A DNA stretch of 64,000 nt from Clostridia bacterium (GCA_910576205.1 CAJTHL010000014.1:85819-149818); one strand, 5' to 3'; counted from the stretch's first letter, positions 1-9,068 are shown. The notes: generated by a model from the letters alone, not told the origin. Made by a program: numbers and translations.

Positions 1-347
1 GCAAAGGTCACATCAGTTGTATAGGTCTGTGCCGTTGACAGGTCATCAGCAATGGCTTCAAAGCCCCCGAAAGTAACGCTGTTCTTTTCGTTTCCTAACA
101 TCGCCACGGCTTTGTTCTCAATGCAGAAATTTGTAATCAGCGTCGTCCCTTCCTCATAGCTTTTGTTTTCCAGAGCAGAGAATAACGCTCCTGCATTGTT
201 CTCAAACTGTTTGCTGCCTGTGAGCTGATAGCTTTGTGGCACAAATACAAGGACGATGCCATATATCAAAACGCTGCACAAAGTCAATGCGGTAAATACC
301 CACAAGAACACTTTTGTACTTAGAGAGTTACTAATTTTCTTTCGCAA
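1..347 (-). CDS. Sensor histidine kinase, N-terminal part (cut by window edge)
   Basis: The first 116 codons of a membrane sensor kinase lie here; the rest is off the window. The likely start is TTG at 347, giving MRKKISNSLSTKVFLWVF and then a hydrophobic segment (about residues 13-37) followed by an extracytoplasmic stretch. Only the first transmembrane helix and the start of the sensor domain can be seen; the kinase core is not in view. The start lies inside the end of the response regulator gene (17 bp overlap), the usual tight coupling of a regulator-kinase pair. The kinase call rests mainly on this arrangement. The ligand is unknown; similar short-loop sensors in Firmicutes often respond to cell-wall antibiotics, which is inference only. 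Confidence 0.75.
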   Translation of the reverse strand, partial: MRKKISNSLSTKVFLWVFTALTLCSVLIYGIVLVFVPQSYQLTGSKQFENNAGALFSALENKSYEEGTTLITNFCIENKAVAMLGNEKNSVTFGGFEAIADDLSTAQTYTTDVTF

Positions 348-999
348 CTTTATATCCCACCCCTCTGACCGTTTCAATATAATCTACATTCAACTTTTTT
401 CGTAAATTCATAATGTGGAAATTTACCCCTTTTTCATCCCCCACAAAATCATAGCCCCAAACGAGATTTAGCAAATCATCCCTTGTAAAAACACGTCCTT
501 TGTTTTTAAGAAATAGTAAAAGGATTTCAAATTCCAAATGAGTAAGTGCTACCTCGTTTCCAGAAACAGTAACCTTACGTTCTGTTTCGCTCAAAGTAAT
601 TTCCTTGTAACAGATAATATCTGACACCACATCTGATGTTGTCCGCCGCAAAAGAGCTTCCACACGCTTTAAGACGAGCTTTATAGAAAACGGTTTTGTA
701 ATGTAATCATCAGCCAATTTGTCAAATCCTTTAATTTGGTCATCTTCTGTGTCAAGTGCAGTTAAAAGAATAATCGGTATTTGCGACTCCTGCCGTACCA
801 TTTCACATACGGTATATCCATCAATTTTAGGCAGCATTATATCCAATAGAATAAGGTCAAAATCCTGTTCGTGAAAAATGTTAATGCCCTGTAATCCATC
901 CGAAGCGGTAGTAACCTCGTATCCCGCAAAGGTAAGCGGCTCAGAGAGTATTTTCTGTATTGCCGCTTCATCCTCAATTATCAATATTTTCTTATCCAT
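331..999 (-). CDS. OmpR/PhoB-family response regulator
   Basis: DNA-binding response regulator of 222 aa, normal for the family. The receiver domain (about 1-120) has all key residues: acidic pocket E9-D10, phospho-acceptor D53 in LLDIMLPKIDGY, T80 and K102 (TKPF). The C-terminal part (about 130-220) is a winged-helix effector ending in VRGVGYKV, typical of this class. A GGAGG Shine-Dalgarno lies just upstream of ATG 999. The kinase gene follows with overlap, so the two form one operon on the minus strand. Its target genes are not visible in the window; such pairs commonly control an adjacent transporter. Confidence 0.92.
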   Translation of the reverse strand: MDKKILIIEDEAAIQKILSEPLTFAGYEVTTASDGLQGINIFHEQDFDLILLDIMLPKIDGYTVCEMVRQESQIPIILLTALDTEDDQIKGFDKLADDYITKPFSIKLVLKRVEALLRRTTSDVVSDIICYKEITLSETERKVTVSGNEVALTHLEFEILLLFLKNKGRVFTRDDLLNLVWGYDFVGDEKGVNFHIMNLRKKLNVDYIETVRGVGYKVAKEN

Positions 1000-1225
1000 A
1001 TACAGACCTCCACGCTAAATTATAGCAGGTGTTTATTAGTTTTTGATTAGTTCTCATTTTTTCATTCAGCTTTAAGCTTTGTATATTTAAGATATGGATA
1101 TACTTAGACAAAATAGATTTGACATTACTGCAATTCATATCCCAATATATATTATAATCATTTGGATAGATTGCATCAATCAAACATTAGTGAACAATTC
1201 ATGTGCTGATTATTGAAATGGGGGA

Positions 1226-1271
1226 TTAGGGGCAAAAAGCCCCTAACAAGCGAATTTGGATATCCAAATTC
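1226..1271. repeat. Tandem hairpin and 20-bp perfect palindrome
   Basis: Two symmetric elements lie 5 bp apart in the gene-poor stretch between the response regulator and the next gene. Positions 1226-1246 form an 8-bp perfect stem (TTAGGGGC / GCCCCTAA) with an AAAAA loop. Positions 1252-1271 are a perfect 20-bp palindrome (GAATTTGGATATCCAAATTC). A T6 run follows at 1292-1297. The pair could be a terminator or attenuator, or a remnant of an integrative element that brought in the two-component system. Nothing else is recognisable between 1000 and 1400. Confidence 0.6.
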
Positions 1272-1408
1272 AGTGCTTGGTAAGACATAACTTTTTTCAT
1301 ATATACTCAAAACTATATCTTCTGTCATCTTTCTGAAATCATATTATTGTGTCATTTTGCATATATTAATTTCAATGTAGGCTGACTTGAAATTTCCTAA
1401 AATGCCGA

Positions 1409-1457
1409 AAGGGACACTTCCTTATGTGAAGTGTCCCTTGCCAGCCCCTCCTTTTTT
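1409..1457 (+). terminator. 12-bp perfect hairpin followed by a T-run
   Basis: AAGGGACACTTC (1409-1420) pairs exactly with GAAGTGTCCCTT (1428-1439) around a 7-nt loop. A T7 run follows at 1451-1457, about 11 nt past the stem, which is farther than in an ideal intrinsic terminator. It lies upstream of the small membrane protein gene. It could end a transcript from the left, act as an attenuator, or be an element end. Confidence 0.5.
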
Positions 1458-1530
1458 TGTTATGATGAATATACAGAGAAATATTGATAAAAATGAAAGT
1501 ATACAGTCAACAGGGACGGGAGGGACAGAT

Positions 1531-1755
1531 ATGAAGAAACTATTTTGTTATGCTGACATGTATTTACAGAAAAGTGACTGGAAAGATATGGCGATGTTGA
1601 AATTCTGCCTTTTTTCCATGGGGCTCCTGGTGGGAATGCGCATACCGGAGGAGCATAAAAAGAAAGCGGGTATTGCTGCGATGCTTGTCTTTCTCCTTAC
1701 CTATATTCCTCTTATGACAAAATTTATCGGGATTGTAGCGGAAAACGAGGCTTGA
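1531..1755 (+). CDS. Small membrane protein (about 74 aa), function unknown
   Basis: The open frame extends upstream, but the extra codons run through the perfect hairpin at 1409-1439. The start is therefore placed at ATG 1531 ([20 protein letters not shown]), which has a GGGAGGGAC Shine-Dalgarno. The protein has an amphipathic N-terminus and two hydrophobic segments (about residues 21-35 and 46-66). Similar short proteins in Clostridia carry the odd name 'permease of phosphate ABC transporter', but nothing here proves such a role. It is followed by a terminator that serves the opposite strand. Confidence 0.6.
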   Translation: MKKLFCYADMYLQKSDWKDMAMLKFCLFSMGLLVGMRIPEEHKKKAGIAAMLVFLLTYIPLMTKFIGIVAENEA

Positions 1756-1799
1756 CGGTTATTCTGATTATTCTGTATTTTCCGGGATGTCCGGAAGAT

Positions 1800-1847
1800 A
1801 GGAAAAAATGGGGAGACTCCTTGAATTGTTGCTTTCGGAGTCTCCCC
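1800..1847 (-). terminator. Rho-independent terminator of the chemotaxis pseudogene
   Basis: An 11-bp perfect stem, GGGGAGACTCC (1810-1820) with GGAGTCTCCCC (1837-1847), is followed on the minus strand by CATTTTTTCC. It sits 14 bp past the stop of the decayed chemotaxis receptor. Confidence 0.75.
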
Positions 1848-1860
1848 ATAGGTATGTATA

Positions 1861-3050
1861 TTAACGGATACGGAACTGGCTGATAAGCTGCATTGCGGAG
1901 ATCACAAGGTCTGTGGATTCCACCTGTCTTTACATCCTGGAGAGAACGGCCAATCAGCGAGCTGGTGTCTCTTGCGGCTTCCGCAGACTTGGCGGCAAGG
2001 TTCCGGACTTCGTCGGATACCACGGAAAAGCCTTTTCCTGCTTCACCGGCCCGGGCAGCCTCAACGGCCGCATTTAAGGAAAGGATGTTTGTCTGAAAAG
2101 CGATATCTTCGATGGTTTTAATGATACCGACAATCTGGCCGGAGATTTGTCAATATTCCTTGTGGCGGTAATCAGCCGCCCCACCTTTGTATCTGCTTCA
2201 GCCGCATAGCCTGTGGCCTGGGTAACCAGGTCGCTGGCATTGCCGCAGCGGACAGCGCTGTTCTGAATCTGGGCTGTGATATCCGTGACGTTTGATACAA
2301 TCCCGTTGATGGATTCTTTTTGCAGCATAGTGCCCTGGGACAGGGCCTGGGCGCCTGCGGATACTCTTAAGACTTTCAGCCAGGACTTTGAAATCACCAA
2401 TATAATAGGATTCGTTTTTGGATACGTCCACGGCAATATTTCCGTCGGCCATTTCCCCCAGAATCCGGTCGATATCATTGATGGTTTTTCTGAGACAGTC
2501 GCATACATGATGAATTGTCTGGGCAATCATGCCAATTTCGTCTGTCCTGCCAACGAAAGGCTCCAGCTTCTGGCCGGCGGTCAGTTCCAGGTTGCCAAGA
2601 CGGCTGATGGCATGTTCCATAACCATTAATTCCCGGCCTTCCTGGTATAGAATAAACAGTGTGACAAGCATAATGACCAGGGCCACAAGGGCGTACAGGA
2701 TACCTATTGTAATGCGTACAGTCATCACTTCACCGTAGACTTCAGCCGCGTTATCCCGCACCATGAAAACCCGGTTCCGGTCTTTCAGATACTTGTAGAC
2801 GACAAGCTGCTTTACTCCGTTTTCATCCCGGTAAGAATAGGTGCCTGCCTGGGTGTTCCCGTCTGCCCCAACGCATCCAATAATTTCCAGATAGCCCTTG
2901 TCGCTTGTCTCCTGGTTTAACAGCTCCTCATTTTCATGATAGAGATAGGTGCCGGTTTCCGCATTTAATAACACGTATTCACTGTTGGGCAGTCCCTTGA
3001 TGTAATACATCCATTAACTGGCTGGCATAAACGCCGGTATAAAGAATTGA
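1861..3050 (-). pseudogene. Methyl-accepting chemotaxis protein, degenerate
   Basis: Pieces of one chemotaxis receptor are spread over three frames. From 3010 down come a sensor-domain remnant (SEYVLLNAETGTYLYH), a membrane helix (GILYALVALVIMLVTLFIL) and a HAMP-like stretch. The frame breaks near 2365. The signalling domain resumes in a second frame (ITAQIQNSAV, EADTKVGRLITA) and breaks again near 2145. A third frame holds the hallmark tip ([20 protein letters not shown]). Near 1925 a deletion joins SLQDVKTG to the extreme C-terminus ([15 protein letters not shown]), removing many codons of the distal helix. Upstream of 3010 the frame closes at once, so the N-terminus is lost too. At least four lesions make function very unlikely. 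The terminator downstream is intact. Confidence 0.9.
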
Positions 3051-3115
3051 TTTGCGTATATTTATACACATAAGCTATGCTTACCGGCACAGAAAAGCAG
3101 TCGTCAGAAATATAG

Positions 3116-3144
3116 TTGTGGGGCTTCCCCAAATATGTTATACT
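3116..3144 (+). promoter_or_regulatory. Sigma-A-type promoter of the lipoprotein gene
   Basis: TTGTGG (3116-3121) and TATACT (3139-3144) are separated by 17 bp, about 50 bp upstream of the lipoprotein start at 3197. Confidence 0.6.
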
Positions 3145-3196
3145 AAAGAAAAATAATGTCTGGAGCATGTTCGGAAGATAAAAGGGGGAGCTTGAA

Positions 3197-3844
3197 ATGA
3201 AAAAAAGATGGGGATATATAGGGTTAACGATCCTGCTGGGACTTGGACTTACGGGATGCGAGGCGCCGCCAACGGATGGCAGCAGGCTGCCCAGATATTC
3301 TTACGATGAACTGCAGGGGGACTTGTGGGACGACTGGGGCGGCTGGGATGATTTTGACGGTCCGGAGGATGACAGGGACAATTTTGACGGCTGGGATGAT
3401 GACTACGGGGATTTTTACAATACGGGCGGCCTGGGAGATACCATGGAGAATGTATTCTTTAACTTCCGGGTAGAGGAGGCGGCCCTGGTGGAATCCTATG
3501 CGGGGTATGAGCCGGGGGAGGACTCTGTGCTGGTGGATGTCACCATAGACCTGGAAAATACATTCTGGGAAGCGATTCCCATGTACAATTCGGATTTTAT
3601 GCTCCAGTGGGGGGATGAATCCGGGGAATACGGCTATGGGCTTTCGGAGCTTGCCGAGGTCAGCCCGGATGTAATGCCGGAGGCCTTTTACCTGGAGGTC
3701 GAGGAGCAGGCAAGGTTCCATATGATCTATGAGGTGCCCCGGGGCGGGAAAGAATACAGCCTCATTTATCTGGAGGAATATGACGACGGCTCCATAGGCG
3801 ATATTTATTTTGTAGACTTTAAGCCGGAGAGCCGGGAACTGTAG
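3197..3844 (+). CDS. Acidic secreted lipoprotein, function unknown
   Basis: 215 aa. The N-terminus MKKRWGYIGLTILLGLGLTGC is a type II signal peptide with lipobox LTGC, so C21 should be lipidated after LspA cleavage. Residues about 36-75 are a very acidic Asp/Trp/Gly-rich linker. The rest (about 80-215) looks like a compact beta domain with DSVLVDVTIDLENTFWEAIP, reminiscent of DUF4352-type extracellular domains; that match is from memory. It has its own promoter and Shine-Dalgarno (AAAGGGGGAG) and stands alone between a minus-strand pseudogene and a minus-strand NUDIX gene. A possible role is surface binding or metal-dependent interaction, but nothing shows it directly. Confidence 0.7.
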   Translation: MKKRWGYIGLTILLGLGLTGCEAPPTDGSRLPRYSYDELQGDLWDDWGGWDDFDGPEDDRDNFDGWDDDYGDFYNTGGLGDTMENVFFNFRVEEAALVESYAGYEPGEDSVLVDVTIDLENTFWEAIPMYNSDFMLQWGDESGEYGYGLSELAEVSPDVMPEAFYLEVEEQARFHMIYEVPRGGKEYSLIYLEEYDDGSIGDIYFVDFKPESREL

Positions 3845-3860
3845 GGCAGAAATCCTGCCC

Positions 3861-4361
3861 TTATACAGTCTGTAACCTGGAAAAAACGTCCATTAAGAGC
3901 CTCTGGGCGACGCTGCCCTCCCGCATGCGGGGCAGGGCCTCCTCATAGGTAAACCAGCGGGCGCTGTCTACTTCGCAGGAAAGGGAAAACTCCGCTTTTT
4001 TCACCTGGGCGGCAAAACCCAGCATAAGGAGCCCCTTTTCTGCCATGGGATAGCTGTCTATGTAGCTTAGGGATATCACATCAAGTCCCAGCTCTTCCTT
4101 TATTTCCCGGTGGGCGGAGTCCTCCGCACGTTCTCCCGGTTTCATATAGCCCGCCACACAGACATAGTTTTCTGTGGATACATAGCCCTGGCGGATAAGG
4201 GCAATCTCCCGGTATTCATTGACTACCAGGTTGATTGTGCAGGTATAGAAGGTGGGAAACAAGGGTTTTTCGCAGGCAGTACACCAGGGGGTGGGGCCTT
4301 CGTCCCCGATTTCTTTTAAGATAAGCTTCGTTCCACAGTGGGGGCAGTATGTAAATTTCAT
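3861..4361 (-). CDS. NUDIX hydrolase with N-terminal zinc ribbon (NudC-like)
   Basis: 166 aa. C6, C9, C27 and C30 form a zinc ribbon like that of NADH pyrophosphatase (NudC). The NUDIX box is complete: GYMKPGERAEDSAHREIKEE fits Gx5Ex7REUxEExGU. Downstream, SYPMAEKGLLMLGF resembles the SQPWPFPxSLM signature of NAD(H) pyrophosphatases but lacks its core residues, so the exact substrate is open (NADH, de-capped RNA or another nucleoside diphosphate). The protein is shorter than NudC because the N-terminal domain is missing. It is monocistronic and divergent from the blaI-type promoter. Confidence 0.85.
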   Translation of the reverse strand: MKFTYCPHCGTKLILKEIGDEGPTPWCTACEKPLFPTFYTCTINLVVNEYREIALIRQGYVSTENYVCVAGYMKPGERAEDSAHREIKEELGLDVISLSYIDSYPMAEKGLLMLGFAAQVKKAEFSLSCEVDSARWFTYEEALPRMREGSVAQRLLMDVFSRLQTV

Positions 4362-4555
4362 GGGTGATCTCCTTTAGGGTTCTATCTTCTGAATGTCTGG
4401 CCTCAGCTGACAAAGCCGGGTATATCCCGGACTGCTGAGAGTATAAGTATATCATGAAATCCAGGGTATTTCCATGGGTATCCCGGTAAAAATCCGAAAT
4501 TCTATCCCAAAAGTCCGATAAAAAATGCATATATTTGAAATTTTCTTTCCCGGTA

Positions 4556-4610
4556 TTGACAACCATATACTACTGTGGTAGTATATGGTTGCAGAAACTA
4601 CTGTAGTAGT
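4556..4610 (+). promoter_or_regulatory. BlaI-type promoter with two TACTAC-N4-GTAGTA operators
   Basis: The -35 box TTGACA is at 4556-4561 and the -10 box TAGTAT at 4579-4584 (17-bp spacer). Operator 1 (4560-4591) has 14-bp perfect arms around TGTG, covers both boxes and contains ACTACTGTGGTAGT. Operator 2 (4597-4610, ACTACTGTAGTAGT) lies just downstream. BlaI/MecI repressors are known to bind TACA/TACTA-type dyads in this way, so autorepression is strongly suggested. Confidence 0.85.
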
Positions 4611-4629
4611 ATAAGGAGGCCGGAAATAT

Positions 4630-4989
4630 ATGGATGTGAAGCTTTATGATTCGGAACTGAAGGTGATGGATGTGCTGTGGCGGGAAGGGGATGCCACGGC
4701 AAAGCATATTTCAACCGTGCTGGCGGATGAGGTGGGATGGAATGTAAATACCACCTACACCCTTATTAAGCGCTGTATCAAAAAGGGGGCTATTGAGCGC
4801 TCGGAGCCGGGTTTTAAGTGTCATGCGCTGATTGCCAAGGAAGAGGTGCAGGAGGCCAGGACCGACGAGCTCATTAATAAAATTTATGACGGCTCCGCGG
4901 ATAAGCTCTTTGCGGCCCTGCTGGGCAAGAAGAAGCTGTCCCGGGAGCAGATCGAAAAGCTGAAACAGATTGTGGAAGACCTGGAGTGA
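4630..4989 (+). CDS. blaI: BlaI/MecI/CopY-family transcriptional repressor
   Basis: 119 aa. The N-terminal winged helix (about 1-75) includes ELKVMDVLWREGDATAKHIS and the recognition region NVNTTYTLIKRCIKKGAI. The C-terminal part forms the dimerisation helices. In this family the M56 protease partner inactivates the repressor by cleavage. Two dyad operators lie in its own promoter. The partner gene starts 5 bp after its stop, so they form a classical repressor-sensor pair. The inducing signal need not be a beta-lactam, because the partner lacks a penicillin-binding sensor. Confidence 0.92.
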   Translation: MDVKLYDSELKVMDVLWREGDATAKHISTVLADEVGWNVNTTYTLIKRCIKKGAIERSEPGFKCHALIAKEEVQEARTDELINKIYDGSADKLFAALLGKKKLSREQIEKLKQIVEDLE

Positions 4990-4993
4990 GGTG

Positions 4994-7900
4994 ATGGGTA
5001 TGAGTTTATGGCAGATGAGTTTTTCCGGGAGTATTCTGATTCTTGTGATTCTGGCCATTCGCGGCCTGTCTGCAAACCGGATTCCTCCAAAGGTGTTTCC
5101 TGTGTTGTGGGCCGTGGCAGCCCTGCGTCTGGCGGTTCCCTTCGGGACGCCGTCCCCCTTCAGCGTCTACACTTTACTGGGGCAGAACGACTCTGTGATG
5201 AATGTACTGGAGAATGCGCATATGCTGGAGCTGCTTCCCCTGGAGGATGGAAGGGCAGGGTCAGATGCTTTGGGGCAGGAAGAACCCAGGATAAAAGGAG
5301 ACGCCGCTGGGTACACCAAAGGCGAAGCGTGGGATAACAATGTTGGAAACGCAGGTAAAGGAAGCGTTGCTGGGAACGCAGGAGCTGAAACGGAAAATAT
5401 TTCCAGATATGCAGCCAGTATAACAGAGGAAAAGGATGTGGAGCGGACACAAAGCGGCAAAGGGGAAAGCGTTTCGGATATCTCTGGCTTTGATGGGGAA
5501 AAGGCCGGAAATTTATTCCGCCTCTGGAACATGATTTGGGCGGCCGGAACATTTTTGGCCACAGTCAGTTTTTCCTTCACCTACCTGCGATGCCGGAGAG
5601 AATTTGCCTCCTCGCTGCCTGTGGAGCATTTGGCGGCGCAGGAATGGCTGGGGAGCCATAGGCTGAGACGCCCGGTTGTAATTCGCAGCAGCGGGTGTAT
5701 CCCGGCGCCGCTTACCTACGGGGTGCTTCGTCCGGTGATTCTGGTGCCCTCTGGGTTTGACTGGGAGGATACACAGAGTCTGTGCTATGTGCTGGAACAT
5801 GAATTTGTTCATATACAGCGGTTGGATGCCCTTGCCAAGCTGGCCATGACAGGCATCTTGTGCGTACACTGGTTTAATCCTCTGGTGTGGGTGATGTATG
5901 TGCTGTTTAACCGGGATCTGGAGCTTACCTGCGACGCGGCGGTGATTCACAGATTCGGACTGGAATCAAGGGTGGATTATGCGCATACGCTGATTTATAT
6001 GGAGGAGAAAAGGAGCGGGTTTCTGCCTCTTTATAACGGATTTGGAAAGTACGGCGTGGAGGAGCGGATACGGGCCATTATGAAGTCTGGCAGGACCTCT
6101 ATAGCGGCGGCTCTGGCAGCTGTGTGCCTGGTTCTGGTGGCAGTAGGGGCGTTTGCAACCCCGGCCATGGAAAAGAATCCCCGTAAATTTCTGACAGCCA
6201 TTCCAGGCGGGGATTTTACCCAGGAGGAGAGCCGCAAGCTCTTTGACCTGTGGATAGAGGATTATGAGGAAATGAGGATTTCCCAGTACCGGGACCTTAT
6301 GCTTAAAACAATGGATGCACCGGGGTACGGTGACTTATGCTCCCGTCTTTCGGAGACAGAACTGGTTTACGAGATGCCGGAGGGGGATAAGGCGGATGCG
6401 CTGGAGGAATACCTGGACTATTTCCATTTTGTCTTGATGCCCCTTACGGCCGATCAGTGGGAGAACCGGGAGTTTTCGGATTGTGTGACTACAGAATTTC
6501 CGTTTCCGGCGGACAACGCGATCCTGGAATATGTTGTCAGCCTTCATGTTTCTGATGGGAATCGTCTGACTGTGGAGGAATATGCCCGGGTGCATGTGGA
6601 GGTAAAGGAGGCCTTAAGGGAGTTTCTGCAGGGGAAAACCGTTGGGGAGCTTCGGGATGGAGAGGAGATGGTGAGGGCCGTCCATGGGGAGTTTGATCGG
6701 GTATCGTCCCAGGAGAGCACAGACAGTCTGGAGGTTTCCGTCACCGGCATATTCCAGCCTCTTGGAGGCTATGGAGAATCGGAGGCGCTGCTTTATAAAC
6801 AGATCGGGCAGCAAATCCGCAGGCAATGGGAAGAGGCGCTGGCGCCCTTTGTGCCTTTTGGCCTGTCTTATGAGTTTAGGGAGGACTGGGGACAGGACGG
6901 CCTGGAAATCACCATGTATTACCAGGGCCAGGAGGTTAAAGGTATTTTTGACGAGGAAACGGGGGCATGGATTTCTGAGCACGCCGGAAATACCACATAT
7001 TCCTCCAACGCAGTGGAACTGATAACCGTATATGAAAACGGGAAACTGGCCGGGCTCAGGCTGGCTTCAGAGGAAGAGCAGCAGATGTGGGAGGAACAGC
7101 GCAACGCAGTGAGCCGCCAGAGGGAGGCGCAGTGGGGGCAGACGGTTTCAAAGGAAAATGAGGAACAGGAGCCGCGCATGTTTCCCCATGGAGCAAAGGA
7201 GGACTACGACTCCCTGCTGGCTCTTAAAACGAAAGATTACCAGAGTATGACCCTGGAAAAATTTAACGGTCTTGTGCTGGACTGGTGTAACGAGGACTAT
7301 GAGCGCATGGAGGCCATTGGCGAAGACGCGGCCAGAAATGAATGCCAGGTATCCCTAACGGCGGAGGAGAAGGATTTTGTGGCACTTACCTTTTCCCTGT
7401 CCAGGGAGGAAAACCGCTGTATGGTGGAAAGCCTGCAAACAGGAAAGGCCCGGAAGGATCCCCAGGTGGACGGGGGACGCCTCACCAGACAGGCGGCGGA
7501 CGGCATAGGCTGGTGCTGCCTGGATTATGGATTCACCTATCATATCGCGGATGAAAAATCCGTTACCGTGGGAGAGCGGGACCGCTGCGTGGGTGCCATG
7601 CTGGCGGAAATAAGAGGATTCTGGCAGAATACCAGCGTGGAAGAGCTGGTGGGACTTAAAGGACCCCAGGTGGCAGAACGGTTCCGGGAGATGGCTTCCA
7701 GGTGCGGAAGCAGACAGGTGGAAATCCGGGTGGATGAGGAGAGGATCCATTTTGACAAAACAGGGGCGGCCTGGGAGAATGCTGAAAAGCAACAAAATGT
7801 TGTCTTTGAATGGGTGGAGCTTATGGAGTATGAGGACACCGGCTGGCCTTATTTTGCCCACAGCCTGGTAAACAATACAGACAAAACCATTACGGAAATC

Positions 7901-8278
7901 CAGTACTGTATGCTGGCATATGACGGTGAGGGGAATCCGCTTGAGCTATACTGGAATTTCCTGGATTCCCAAAAGGAGCATAGCTATGAAAACCTGGTGA
8001 CAACGGGGGATGTTTCTATCTGGCCTCACGAGAGATGGGGGAGTGAGGGGGGATGGAACCTGTATGATGGCCCCAGGATGCCGGAATGGCCCAGGGTGGG
8101 AGACGGCGGCGCGAACCAGGCGGTCTATGGGATTTACGCCATTAGGCAGATTACCTTTGGGGACGGTACGGTGTGGAAAAATGAAGCTTATGAAGGCTGG
8201 CTTGAGGCCTACCGGGGAAAGCGGATTCCGGTGGGGGAGCTGGAGAGCTATTATCCTTATAAGGTGAAAACAGAATAG
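4994..8278 (+). CDS. BlaR1-type M56 membrane metallopeptidase with a very long non-canonical sensor region
   Basis: About 1094 aa from ATG 4994 (ATG 5000 is equally possible; Shine-Dalgarno GGAGTGAGG). The N-terminal half has BlaR1/MecR1 topology with several membrane helices. H269-E-F-V-H273 is the zinc-binding HExxH, followed by DLELTCDAAV with the third ligand. After the last helix (about residues 372-392) there are some 700 extracytoplasmic residues. They show no SxxK/KTG penicillin-binding signature. Instead there are two loosely similar blocks (around WIEDYEEM and WCNEDYERM) and a C-terminal beta domain resembling DUF5780. A low-complexity Gly/Glu linker sits between early helices. It probably senses an envelope signal and cleaves the BlaI partner; the ligand is unknown. 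Confidence 0.85.
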   Translation: MGMSLWQMSFSGSILILVILAIRGLSANRIPPKVFPVLWAVAALRLAVPFGTPSPFSVYTLLGQNDSVMNVLENAHMLELLPLEDGRAGSDALGQEEPRIKGDAAGYTKGEAWDNNVGNAGKGSVAGNAGAETENISRYAASITEEKDVERTQSGKGESVSDISGFDGEKAGNLFRLWNMIWAAGTFLATVSFSFTYLRCRREFASSLPVEHLAAQEWLGSHRLRRPVVIRSSGCIPAPLTYGVLRPVILVPSGFDWEDTQSLCYVLEHEFVHIQRLDALAKLAMTGILCVHWFNPLVWVMYVLFNRDLELTCDAAVIHRFGLESRVDYAHTLIYMEEKRSGFLPLYNGFGKYGVEERIRAIMKSGRTSIAAALAAVCLVLVAVGAFATPAMEKNPRKFLTAIPGGDFTQEESRKLFDLWIEDYEEMRISQYRDLMLKTMDAPGYGDLCSRLSETELVYEMPEGDKADALEEYLDYFHFVLMPLTADQWENREFSDCVTTEFPFPADNAILEYVVSLHVSDGNRLTVEEYARVHVEVKEALREFLQGKTVGELRDGEEMVRAVHGEFDRVSSQESTDSLEVSVTGIFQPLGGYGESEALLYKQIGQQIRRQWEEALAPFVPFGLSYEFREDWGQDGLEITMYYQGQEVKGIFDEETGAWISEHAGNTTYSSNAVELITVYENGKLAGLRLASEEEQQMWEEQRNAVSRQREAQWGQTVSKENEEQEPRMFPHGAKEDYDSLLALKTKDYQSMTLEKFNGLVLDWCNEDYERMEAIGEDAARNECQVSLTAEEKDFVALTFSLSREENRCMVESLQTGKARKDPQVDGGRLTRQAADGIGWCCLDYGFTYHIADEKSVTVGERDRCVGAMLAEIRGFWQNTSVEELVGLKGPQVAERFREMASRCGSRQVEIRVDEERIHFDKTGAAWENAEKQQNVVFEWVELMEYEDTGWPYFAHSLVNNTDKTITEIQYCMLAYDGEGNPLELYWNFLDSQKEHSYENLVTTGDVSIWPHERWGSEGGWNLYDGPRMPEWPRVGDGGANQAVYGIYAIRQITFGDGTVWKNEAYEGWLEAYRGKRIPVGELESYYPYKVKTE

Positions 8279-8380
8279 CCCTGGGAAAGGAATAATGAAA
8301 TCCTGGATTTTGCCGGACAGGGCAGGATTTGCGTTAAGGAGCGCGCCCGGAATATCCGGGCAGATTAAGGAGGCGCATTT

Positions 8381-9055
8381 ATGGAACCAACAGATTTTGA
8401 ACCGGTTTACAGAGAATATTTTCCCTTCTGGGACAAAATTCCGCCTGGGGAAAGGGCGTATATCTGCCAGAATTCCTACACCATTACCTACCCAAAGGGA
8501 AAGAATATCCACGACGGCAACGAGTGCTCCGGCGTATTTCTTGTCCGCAAGGGAAGCCTCAGGCTCTATATAATGTCGGAGGAGGGAAAGGATATTACTT
8601 TGTACCGGCTTCACAGGGGCGATATTTGTATGCTGTCCGCATCCTGCGTACTGGAGGCCATTACGTTTGACGTGTTTATTGATGCGGAGGAGGACAGCGG
8701 GTGCTATGTTATCGGCGGCCCTGCCTTTGCAGCGGTATCGGAGCGCTGCACGGATATTAAGATATTTGCTTTGGAGATGGCTGTGAGCCGTTTTTCGGAT
8801 GTTATGTGGGTGATGCAGCAGATTCTTTTTATGAGCATGGACCGGAGGCTTGCTGTTTTCCTCTCCGATGAGTGCGCCAGAACCGGCTCTGATACCATTT
8901 TGCTGACTCACGGACAGATTGCCCGCTATATGGGGTCTGCCCGTGAGGTGGTGTCCAGGATGCTGAAATATTTTGCCAATGAGGGAATTGTGGAGGTTTC
9001 CCGCAAGGGCGTTAAAATCCTTGACAGGAAGCGCCTGCATGAGCTGGCTTTCTGA
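8381..9055 (+). CDS. Crp/Fnr-family transcriptional regulator
   Basis: 224 aa. An N-terminal cyclic-nucleotide-binding-like beta barrel (about 25-120, with GVFLVRKGSLRLYIMSEEG) is followed by a long dimer helix and a C-terminal helix-turn-helix (LTHGQIARYMGSAREVVSRML, about 175-200). There is no N-terminal Cys cluster for an Fe-S centre. A strong Shine-Dalgarno (AAGGAGG) precedes ATG 8381. The gene converges on a ferredoxin / membrane Fe-S operon, and a remnant of hcp lies 3.5 kb on. This grouping resembles HcpR loci, where a Crp/Fnr regulator responds to nitrosative stress and controls hcp. That reading is inference. Confidence 0.85.
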   Translation: MEPTDFEPVYREYFPFWDKIPPGERAYICQNSYTITYPKGKNIHDGNECSGVFLVRKGSLRLYIMSEEGKDITLYRLHRGDICMLSASCVLEAITFDVFIDAEEDSGCYVIGGPAFAAVSERCTDIKIFALEMAVSRFSDVMWVMQQILFMSMDRRLAVFLSDECARTGSDTILLTHGQIARYMGSAREVVSRMLKYFANEGIVEVSRKGVKILDRKRLHELAF

Positions 9056-9068
9056 ATAGGGCCTGCGG

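Noticed and set aside
7946..9040. 364-aa minus-strand frame across the blaR1-like and Crp/Fnr genes
   Set aside because: Spans two real genes and their gap on the other strand; no protein motif.
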